Source: Chloroflexota bacterium (GTDB lineage Bacteria > Chloroflexota > Anaerolineae > VGOG01). From it: a stretch of 6,166 bases of DNA. The DNA lies in contig JAUWYT010000105.1 of the NCBI GenBank assembly GCA_030615705.1, positions 1-6,166 on the forward strand. The letters run 5' to 3'. The notes under the pieces are model-generated. The model did no database searches. It saw only the letters and a list, made by a program, of their open reading frames with translations, and had not been told where the DNA came from. Shown here piece after piece: positions 1-5,576 of this stretch (position 1 is the first letter of the stretch; each line of letters opens with the position of its first letter). A program made the translations under genes and the position numbers.

Positions 1-63
1 TTCGTAAGTTCGTAGATTCGTAAATTCGTGGTTCGTCACGAATCTACGAATCCCGAATTTACG
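1..63. repeat. TTCGT-rich inverted repeat at the 3' end of the hydrolase gene
   Basis: Five TTCGT units lie in a row (starting at 1, 9, 17, 25 and 32, mostly 8 bp apart), followed by reversed ACGAA units. TTCGTAGATTCGT (9-21) is a perfect 13-bp inverted match to ACGAATCTACGAA (38-50). A second, competing perfect pair is CGTAAATTCG (19-28) with CGAATTTACG (54-63), so two mutually exclusive hairpins are possible. The block begins 3 bp past the stop codon of the minus-strand gene and could help end or stabilise its transcript, but no U-tract follows the stem in that direction, so it is not a classic intrinsic terminator. TTCGTA-type repeats of this look are, from memory, common between genes in some Chloroflexota. 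The left end of the block may lie outside the window. Confidence 0.8.
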
Positions 64-65
64 GA

Positions 66-2804
66 CTAGGGATGTGCCAGGCCGACGGTGACCTCGCTGA
101 TGAGCCAATGAGCACCCCAACTGGGAGATCCGGTCTGCTCAATCTTGATGTAGCGCACCGAGCGGGGGGTGAAGCTGGCATCAATGGATTTCCAGTTGTG
201 GGGATTCTCATCCACCACCCCCCAATCGGCCCGGTCAGTGGAGACACTGAGGATGTAGCCCACGGCGAAGCCCCGCCCAGGGCTCTCTATATTTATCCGC
301 TCAATGGTTTGGATCTGGCCCAGATCCAGTTCGTACCACATGCCCGGCTGCTGTGCGGCCTCGCTATCCCAGAAGGTATCCGGGTCGCTGTCGAAGGCTT
401 TGCCCACGTTGGCCTGGTTGTGGCTAGCCCGGGCCCGCCAAGGGGTCGAAGGGATGCCTCCCTCGACGACCTCAATGGCCAGCTCCAACGGGGTCGCTCC
501 TTCTTCTGAGAACCAGGCTATTCCCTCCTTCACCAAGTCCCAGCGTAGCGTGTATTGCCCAGGGGTAGCTGGAGATCTCACGACGATGTTGGCCAAATTG
601 ACTTCTGATCCGGGCGGCACATTGTGTGGCAGGATGGTGCGAAAGGTAGCCCAGCAGCCAGCCAATTGCCCGCTGGGAGTGAACCAGTGATAGGCTAAAT
701 GGACGGCGTTTGGGCCTTCGGCAGGCCAGCTCTTGGAGCCTTCGTTCTTGAGTTTGAAGCTGGCCGTGGTCACGGTGTCCGGCAGCATACTGTCCGGCAG
801 GCTGTAGTCAAGCCAGGCGACCTTGTACTCTGGCGGGGGTTCCTGAACCTCCACGCGGATGTCCTCCCTGGGGGAACTCTTCTTCCAAAACCACGTGTCT
901 GGCTCCTCGATCATGTCCCAACGCAGGATGTACTCACCCGGCGTTAGCGGGGCCTGCACCTTGGCCTCCTCGAAGATCACCAGCGAGCCCGGCTTTACAT
1001 CGTGGGGCAGCGAAGTCCTGAGATCCGCCAGGGCCAGCTCCTGGCCAGCAGCGCTGTACCAGCGATAGCCCAAGCGCACCTTATGGGCGCCAGTCCTGAC
1101 CCAGGTCTTGCTGCCATCGTTTTTGAGGCGCAGCCTTGCCGTCGCCATCTGGCCGGCCACTATACTAGCTGGCACGTCTATGTCTAGCCAGCCCACCCTG
1201 TAGGGCGAGATGCCCGGCAGTCGCACACGATACTCGTGGTCCGTTGCAGCCTTGAAGTCGTTGATGAGGTGAGGCCGGGTGCTGATGGCCCACTGGGGTT
1301 CATCCTGGACCAGGGGCCAGCGGTAGAGGATGAGGGCCTGGATGGGCTGGTTTGCCGGCTCGCTATTCCAGCGGTCAATCTCTTGATAGGCTGTTTGCAC
1401 CCACTGAGAGCCCGGCTCGTTCTTCCACTCTAACTTTTGGTCCGTCTCGGTGATGTACACAGGTAGGTTGTGCATGTCTTCCCGGATAGCGTTCATGAAG
1501 TCAATGTAGGTACGAAACTGATGGCGCAGGTGAGTGTAGTCGGCCGCAGCTTGCCAATAGTCCTTGGTGATAAAATCAAGAGCGTAGCCGTTGCTGTAGG
1601 TGTGAATGGCGATGCCATCGCATTGGCCCACCAGGCGGTCCAGGATGTGGCGGAAGTACTTGACCCAATCGCCCGATGGGTTGTCGGGGTACTTGGTGTC
1701 AGTGTTCCAGGGACACACAGGCGCCACGACGACCTGATCCTTGTCTCGCCCCGGCCGGGAGCGGATGTTATCCCGGCACTTACGGTAGCAGCGAGCGTAA
1801 AGCTCTGGCGTGATAACCTCGCCGTTTGGACCCCCGGGCCTCTCCCAGGACACATTGGGCTCGTTGCCGATGATCCAGATATGGCAGCCTTTGGAGCCGG
1901 CTACAAAGTTGCCGCAACGCTGGGCGAAGTCGTCGTAGCGGCTGGAGTGGGGGATGGTGCCTCTGTCGCCGTAGCCGTGGTTGAGACGCGCGATGACCCC
2001 CAGGCCCTGATCGGACAGGTAACTGTAGTTCGGGCCGCCCGGGCCATGCGGGTCTGCCCCTAACTCTTGGCTGACCAGCACCCAACCCTGCTTGTGTTTC
2101 TCGACCATCAAGTCTTGTCCGCCAGGGTCGTGCAGGCCGAAGATGTAAGGTGGAAAATGGGATTCGTCCAGTGGAGAAATTGGCTGTGCAACTTCGCGGG
2201 CGTATTCCAGCAAATCCTCGTAACTTCCGGCAAACCAATCCAGGTCGGTCGATCCCGTGCCAATCCCTGGAACATCTCCCTTTTCTGAGTATTGCCAGAA
2301 TTTCCACCCACTCCATGCAGCGGGCAGCGATGGAGCGGAAACCCCATAGTTGGCTACCCACAGATCATATTCAGACCACCCTGACGACGGTAACACGTGA
2401 TAGTTCCAAAACCACTTGGCGGTGTAGATGATTGGCTTTCGGCCATGCATCTGCTCTACCTTTTGCAGGCAGTGCCTAATACAAGCCGTAATGTCGGCAG
2501 GACTGACACCGCCGCTGACTTCAATATCCAGAACCACCGGTAAGTCGGCCTTTCTGTCCCCCAGGGCATCAAGAAAGCGGTCAATTTGTGAATCGGCGGA
2601 AGCGTCAGGTCTCACAACGTGGTATGCGGAAACGAGTAGCCCTGCGTCTCTTGCGCCGCTCCAGTTCACACAAAATTGCGGATCGGTGTAGTAATTACCC
2701 ACTGTGGCTCGGATAACAGCAAAGCGATATCCAGCCGCCGCAACCATTTCCCAATTGATTTCGCCCTGCCAGCGGGATACGTCGATTCCCGGTGTTCTGG
2801 ACAT
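66..2804 (-). CDS. Modular glycoside hydrolase: GH25 lysozyme-like domain, GH-A-like TIM barrel, two Ig-like domains, F5/8 type C domain
   Basis: The predicted product has 912 residues and probably cleaves a polysaccharide or peptidoglycan. Residues about 5-200 form a GH25 (Chalaropsis-type lysozyme) domain: GIDVSRWQG carries D8, VVLDIE carries D93 and E95, and STDLDWF carries D187. These match the four-acid pattern of the family. Residues about 217-525 look like a second TIM barrel with clan GH-A features: IIGNEPN (N314, E315) as acid/base and YITETDQ (E453) as nucleophile; I cannot assign a GH family. Residues 535-655 and 660-782 are two homologous Ig-like beta-sandwich domains (LKNDGSKTW and LKNEGSKSW; LRWD followed by WF), resembling NBR1/FW or CARDB-type domains. 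Residues about 787-908 are a discoidin (F5/8 type C) domain with WYELDLG and RYIKIEQ, likely carbohydrate-binding. The ATG start is fixed by an in-frame TGA at 2808-2810 and a strong Shine-Dalgarno, so no N-terminal signal peptide can be added by moving the start. Domain calls for both ends are firm; substrate and location are inference. Confidence 0.93.
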   Translation of the reverse strand: MSRTPGIDVSRWQGEINWEMVAAAGYRFAVIRATVGNYYTDPQFCVNWSGARDAGLLVSAYHVVRPDASADSQIDRFLDALGDRKADLPVVLDIEVSGGVSPADITACIRHCLQKVEQMHGRKPIIYTAKWFWNYHVLPSSGWSEYDLWVANYGVSAPSLPAAWSGWKFWQYSEKGDVPGIGTGSTDLDWFAGSYEDLLEYAREVAQPISPLDESHFPPYIFGLHDPGGQDLMVEKHKQGWVLVSQELGADPHGPGGPNYSYLSDQGLGVIARLNHGYGDRGTIPHSSRYDDFAQRCGNFVAGSKGCHIWIIGNEPNVSWERPGGPNGEVITPELYARCYRKCRDNIRSRPGRDKDQVVVAPVCPWNTDTKYPDNPSGDWVKYFRHILDRLVGQCDGIAIHTYSNGYALDFITKDYWQAAADYTHLRHQFRTYIDFMNAIREDMHNLPVYITETDQKLEWKNEPGSQWVQTAYQEIDRWNSEPANQPIQALILYRWPLVQDEPQWAISTRPHLINDFKAATDHEYRVRLPGISPYRVGWLDIDVPASIVAGQMATARLRLKNDGSKTWVRTGAHKVRLGYRWYSAAGQELALADLRTSLPHDVKPGSLVIFEEAKVQAPLTPGEYILRWDMIEEPDTWFWKKSSPREDIRVEVQEPPPEYKVAWLDYSLPDSMLPDTVTTASFKLKNEGSKSWPAEGPNAVHLAYHWFTPSGQLAGCWATFRTILPHNVPPGSEVNLANIVVRSPATPGQYTLRWDLVKEGIAWFSEEGATPLELAIEVVEGGIPSTPWRARASHNQANVGKAFDSDPDTFWDSEAAQQPGMWYELDLGQIQTIERINIESPGRGFAVGYILSVSTDRADWGVVDENPHNWKSIDASFTPRSVRYIKIEQTGSPSWGAHWLISEVTVGLAHP

Positions 2805-3022
2805 GATTCATCCTCCTTCCTGATTTCGCCGCGGTCAGGGTAGGAACGCCGATTGCCCAGCGTTTCCCCACAGGTCCCGGCGTCCAGAAACCAAAGGCCG
2901 CCCCGGGTTGCCCAGCAAGCGGCTTTGTGCCATCGTATGCCCAAGCCTGTCTCCTGGGCCTGTCAGGAATAGGTGCTGGGATTACCCGAGCCATGACTCT
3001 GTAATCGCTTTTCTATTTGGCC
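2805..3022 (-). other. Long 5' leader of the hydrolase gene, no recognised riboswitch
   Basis: If transcription starts 6-7 bp downstream of the -10 box at 3029-3034, the hydrolase mRNA carries a leader of about 218 nt. The leader is GC-rich and has several short self-complementary stretches, for example GCCCA near 2960 with TGGGC near 2943 (minus-strand reading). I compared it by eye with c-di-GMP-I and c-di-AMP (ydaO) riboswitch consensus features and did not see either. It contains an overlapping minus-strand open frame (2695-2994, ATG at 2992-2994) that runs past the hydrolase start in another frame. That frame lacks a Shine-Dalgarno and any recognisable domain, so I do not annotate it as a gene. 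No tRNA-like or other known RNA fold is evident. Confidence 0.4.
2811..2818 (-). promoter_or_regulatory. Strong Shine-Dalgarno site of the hydrolase gene
   Basis: On the minus strand AAGGAGG (2812-2818) lies 7 nt upstream of the ATG at 2802-2804. It is close to a perfect anti-16S match and confirms the start codon. With the in-frame TGA at 2808-2810, it excludes a longer product carrying a signal peptide. Confidence 0.85.
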
Positions 3023-3028
3023 AGGCAT

Positions 3029-3057
3029 AGTATAGCAGACTTTGGCTCGTTTGGCAA
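3029..3057 (-). promoter_or_regulatory. Sigma-70-type promoter reading towards the hydrolase gene
   Basis: On the minus strand a -35 box TTGCCA (3052-3057) is separated by exactly 17 bp from a -10 box TATACT (3029-3034). TGC precedes the -10 box, giving an extended -10 TGn motif. Both boxes are close to the bacterial housekeeping consensus, and this is the best promoter match I see in the window. The predicted transcript start is near 3022. It would serve the hydrolase gene through a long leader. Confidence 0.65.
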
Positions 3058-3062
3058 CAGAG

Positions 3063-3097
3063 AAAGCCACCCATGCGGTTGACGCAGGTGGCTTTTT
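3063..3097 (+). terminator. Intrinsic terminator, rightward, in the divergent intergenic region
   Basis: AAAGCCACC (3063-3071) pairs perfectly with GGTGGCTTT (3087-3095). Inside it TGCG (3074-3077) pairs with CGCA (3083-3086) around the loop GTTGA, with a 2-nt bulge (CA) on the left arm. A run of five T (3093-3097) follows on the plus strand. On the minus strand the tail is only TTTCTCTG, so the signal is mainly rightward. No plus-strand gene lies upstream of it in the window, so it probably insulates recD2 from antisense or spurious transcription, or ends an unannotated short RNA. Attenuation of recD2 is possible only if a promoter exists upstream of 3063, and I see no good one. Confidence 0.75.
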
Positions 3098-3162
3098 GTA
3101 TTTGTGGCGGCCCTTTTTCAAACAACTTTCGATTTATCACAGCAAGACTAACCATCCCAGGC

Positions 3163-3191
3163 TTCCCTTTTCTCTCCACTTCTGGTATCAT
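3163..3191 (+). promoter_or_regulatory. Candidate promoter of recD2
   Basis: An extended -10 element, TGG followed by TATCAT (3186-3191), lies 17 bp downstream of a weak -35-like TTCCCT (3163-3168, three of six consensus positions). The predicted start near 3198 would leave a leader of about 26 nt containing the ribosome binding site. The placement downstream of the terminator at 3063-3097 fits, but the -35 match is poor. Confidence 0.4.
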
Positions 3192-3223
3192 AGCGGCAGC
3201 TTTTCGTAGGGGAGATAGGTCCT

Positions 3224-5455
3224 GTGCTGGAAAAGTTGGACGGCACCCTGGAGCGCATCATCTACTATAGCGAAGAGGACGGCTACACCGTGGCCCGCTT
3301 CCAGCCGGAGGGGCGAGGCGACCTGGTCACGGTAGTGGGCAACCTGATGAGCGTGAACGTGGGTGCGAGCCTGCGCCTGGAGGGGTTTTGGACAAGCCAT
3401 GCTAAGCACGGCCGCCAGTTCAAAGTGACAAACTACCAGACGGTGCTCCCAGCTACGGTAGAGGGCATCCGTAAATATCTCGGCTCAGGCCTGATCAAAG
3501 GCATCGGCCCTGTCACGGCCAAGCGCATCGTTAAGCGCTTTGGGCTGGATACGCTGGAGATCATCGAGCACCATCCCGACCGCCTGCGCGAGGTGCTGGG
3601 AGTGGGCAAGAAGCGGGTGAAGATGATCGTGCAGGCCTGGGAGGAACAGAGAAGCATCAAGGAGGTGATGCTCTTCCTCCAGAGCCACGACGTTAGCACT
3701 TCCCTGGCGGTGAAGATCTACAAACACTACGGCGATGCGGCCATCAATGTGGTACGAGAGGATCCCTACCGCCTGGCCCGCGACATCCACGGTATAGGCT
3801 TCCTCACTGCCGACAAGATCGCCCGCAAACTGGGGCTGCCCACCGATTCACCGCAGCGGGTGGCCGCCGGCATCGCTTACGTGCTGAGTCAGTTAGTTGA
3901 TCAAGGCCACGTCTATGCCCCTCAGGGGAAGTTGATCAAGGAGGCCACCAAGATATTGAACGTGCCTTCCGATTTGGTCGAGGCGGGGGTCGCGCGGCTG
4001 GAAGAGGAGCAGCAGGTCCACCGCGAGAACATAACCTACCCCAACCTGGGTCAGCCAGGGGTCGCTGTCAAAGAGGAGAAAGCCGTTTACCTGCTGCCCT
4101 TCTACTACGGTGAGGTGGGGGTAGCCAATCGCTTGCGGACCCTCATCAACGTCCAGCGCAGCCGGCTGGCTTTCTACCAGTCAGCCAACTGGGAGCGGGT
4201 CTTCGCCTACCTGGTGGAGCGGACAAGCCAGCCCCTGAACGCCGGCCAGCAAGAGGCGGTGCGGACGGCTTTGACCAACAAGGTGACGGTGCTCACCGGC
4301 GGCCCCGGTACGGGCAAGACCACCACAGTACGAACCATCATCCGGTTGCTGGAGCCCAGGAGCCGCTCCTGTGCTTTGGCTTCGCCCACTGGCCGGGCGG
4401 CCAAGCGTCTGAGCGAAGCCACCGGCCGCGAGGCCAAAACCGTGCATCGCCTGCTCGAGTTCTCGCCCCAGAAAGGTTTCCAGCGAAACGAGGACCACCC
4501 GCTGGAAGCGGACATGGTCATAGTGGACGAAGCCTCTATGCTCGACCTCCTCCTCACCAACCACCTGCTCAAGGCCATTGACCCGGCCAGCCACCTGCTG
4601 CTGGTGGGCGATGTGGATCAGTTGCCTAGTGTGGGAGCGGGCAATGTATTACGGGACATTATCTCCTCAGGACAGGTAGCCGTGGTCACGCTGGACGAAA
4701 TCTTCCGCCAGGCTGAAGATAGCTTGATCGTTGCTAACGCCCACCGCATCAACCGCGGCCAGATGCCTCTCTTCGCCAAGGGGGCCAAGGACTTCTTCCT
4801 CTTCGTCGACGAAGACCCCGAAAAAGCTGCTGATCTCGTCGTTGACCTGGTGAAAGTACGAATTCCGCGCAAGTTTGGCTATCACCCCTTTGACGACATT
4901 CAGGTGCTCTCGCCCATGTATCGGGGGGCGGTGGGAGTATCGAACCTCAACGCCCGCTTGCAGGAGGCTCTCAATCCCGCGAGCCCTGGCAAAAGCGAGC
5001 ATCGGCTCGCTGGCCGCCTCTTTCGCCTGGGCGACAAGGTGATGCAGACGCGCAACAACTACGATAAGGAGGTCTACAACGGCGACATCGGTAGGATAGT
5101 GCGCCTTGATCTGGAAGATCAGATCGTGGTGGTCCGTATAGACGACCGCCCTGTGCCCTACGAATTCGGCGAGCTAGACGAGCTGGTTAACGCCTACGCC
5201 GTGAGCGTGCACAAGAGCCAGGGGAGCGAGTACCCGGCTGTGGTCATACCTGTCCTGACTCAGCACTATCTCCTGCTGCAGCGCAATCTCCTGTACACGG
5301 CGGTGACCCGGGCCAAGGAGCTGGTGGTGCTGGTAGGCACCAAGAAGGCTATCGCCATCGCTGTCCGGAACGACAAGATAGCCCACCGCCACACAGCCCT
5401 GGACGTGCGTCTCAGAGGGCGTCAGGGGACTCAGGCCCCTCTTGGTCTCTTTTGA
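3224..5455 (+). CDS. recD2: RecD2-type ATP-dependent DNA helicase (SF1B, RecD/TraA family)
   Basis: The 743-residue product is a 5'-3' DNA helicase of the RecD2 group, which acts in DNA repair without RecB or RecC. The N-terminus (GTLERIIYYSEEDGYTVARF) is the OB-like region typical of RecD2. Three helix-hairpin-helix segments follow, near residues 86-108 (GIG at 93-95), 124-140 (GVG at 126-128) and 187-205 (GIG at 190-192). Helicase motifs are complete: Walker A GGPGTGKTTT (K365), Walker B VIVDEAS (D435, E436), motif III GDVDQLPSVGAGN (from G462), motif IV EIFRQ (R495), motif V-like VHKSQGSE (H663-E669) and motif VI YTAVTRAK (R696). FRLGDKVMQTRNNY (from F600) is the usual segment before the SH3-like insertion of domain 2B. 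Length fits the family (about 715-800). The start is GTG, set by AGGGGAG at 3208-3214 and an in-frame TAG at 3191-3193 with no other start codon between them. No recB, recC, addA or addB is next to it, as usual for recD2. Confidence 0.97.
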   Translation: MLEKLDGTLERIIYYSEEDGYTVARFQPEGRGDLVTVVGNLMSVNVGASLRLEGFWTSHAKHGRQFKVTNYQTVLPATVEGIRKYLGSGLIKGIGPVTAKRIVKRFGLDTLEIIEHHPDRLREVLGVGKKRVKMIVQAWEEQRSIKEVMLFLQSHDVSTSLAVKIYKHYGDAAINVVREDPYRLARDIHGIGFLTADKIARKLGLPTDSPQRVAAGIAYVLSQLVDQGHVYAPQGKLIKEATKILNVPSDLVEAGVARLEEEQQVHRENITYPNLGQPGVAVKEEKAVYLLPFYYGEVGVANRLRTLINVQRSRLAFYQSANWERVFAYLVERTSQPLNAGQQEAVRTALTNKVTVLTGGPGTGKTTTVRTIIRLLEPRSRSCALASPTGRAAKRLSEATGREAKTVHRLLEFSPQKGFQRNEDHPLEADMVIVDEASMLDLLLTNHLLKAIDPASHLLLVGDVDQLPSVGAGNVLRDIISSGQVAVVTLDEIFRQAEDSLIVANAHRINRGQMPLFAKGAKDFFLFVDEDPEKAADLVVDLVKVRIPRKFGYHPFDDIQVLSPMYRGAVGVSNLNARLQEALNPASPGKSEHRLAGRLFRLGDKVMQTRNNYDKEVYNGDIGRIVRLDLEDQIVVVRIDDRPVPYEFGELDELVNAYAVSVHKSQGSEYPAVVIPVLTQHYLLLQRNLLYTAVTRAKELVVLVGTKKAIAIAVRNDKIAHRHTALDVRLRGRQGTQAPLGLF

Positions 5456-5471
5456 CCTCTGTTGGCCTCTG
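5442..5471 (+). repeat. Three tandem 10-bp repeats across the recD2 stop codon
   Basis: TTGGTCTCTT (5442-5451), TTGACCTCTG (5452-5461) and TTGGCCTCTG (5462-5471) are consecutive, related 10-mers. The second and third differ at one position. The recD2 stop TGA (5453-5455) lies in the second unit, so the repeat forms the last residues of the helicase and the start of the intergenic region. Slippage in this array would change only the extreme C-terminus. I see no clear intrinsic terminator after recD2. Confidence 0.6.
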
Positions 5472-5514
5472 TACACCCCATCCTAGTTTTCACTACCGGA
5501 CACTTATTGTACGG

Positions 5515-5541
5515 GTGTCATTCTGAGCGCGAAGAATCTCG
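5515..5541. repeat. Interspersed palindromic repeat of the TCATTCTGAGCG...GAAGAATCTC type
   Basis: The stretch reads GTGTCATTCTGAGCG followed by CGAAGAATCTCG. ATTCT (5520-5524) and AGAAT (5533-5537) are inverted arms around a GC-rich centre. It closely resembles a short repeat seen between genes in many unrelated bacterial genomes, usually with GAGCGAAGCGAAGAATCT. Its minus-strand translation gives the telltale RFFALRMT string often seen in spurious proteins. This copy is a few bases shorter in the centre than the common form. It sits between recD2 and the next gene and supports a break between transcription units. The identification is from memory, not from a search. Confidence 0.7.
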
Positions 5542-5546
5542 TTTGC

Positions 5547-5555
5547 TGGTAAAAT
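5547..5555 (+). promoter_or_regulatory. Weak candidate extended -10 element upstream of the exported-protein gene
   Basis: TGG followed by TAAAAT (5550-5555, five of six consensus positions) has the form of an extended -10 box. No -35 box is visible at the right distance, where the interspersed repeat lies. A start near 5562 would give a very short leader including the weak AGGA at 5564-5567. Treat as tentative. Confidence 0.25.
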
Positions 5556-5576
5556 CGATCTTTAGGAACCGGTGTT

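Noticed and set aside
1470..2063. Plus-strand open frame of 197 codons opposite the hydrolase gene
   Set aside because: It is antisense to clear GH25/GH-A domain coding sequence, has no ribosome binding site or family pattern, and is the kind of shadow expected in GC-rich DNA.
1780..2361. Minus-strand open frame of 193 codons inside the hydrolase gene
   Set aside because: Arginine-rich alternative-frame translation of the conserved hydrolase region with no independent support.
2695..2994. Minus-strand open frame of 99 codons in the hydrolase leader, starting MARVIPAPIPD
   Set aside because: No Shine-Dalgarno before its ATG, no recognisable domain, and it runs about 110 bp into the hydrolase gene in another frame. 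It is kept only as a possible leader frame in the findings.
2805..3022. c-di-GMP or c-di-AMP riboswitch in the leader of a wall-hydrolase gene
   Set aside because: The context made this attractive, but the conserved core sequences of those riboswitch classes are not seen.
3224..5455. RecD subunit of RecBCD, or a conjugative TraA relaxase
   Set aside because: The long N-terminal OB and helix-hairpin-helix region fits RecD2. There is no relaxase histidine cluster, and no recB or recC is adjacent.
5499..5519. GACAC/GTGTC inverted pair as a recD2 terminator
   Set aside because: Only 5 bp with an 11-nt loop, and no T-run follows; it is too weak to call.
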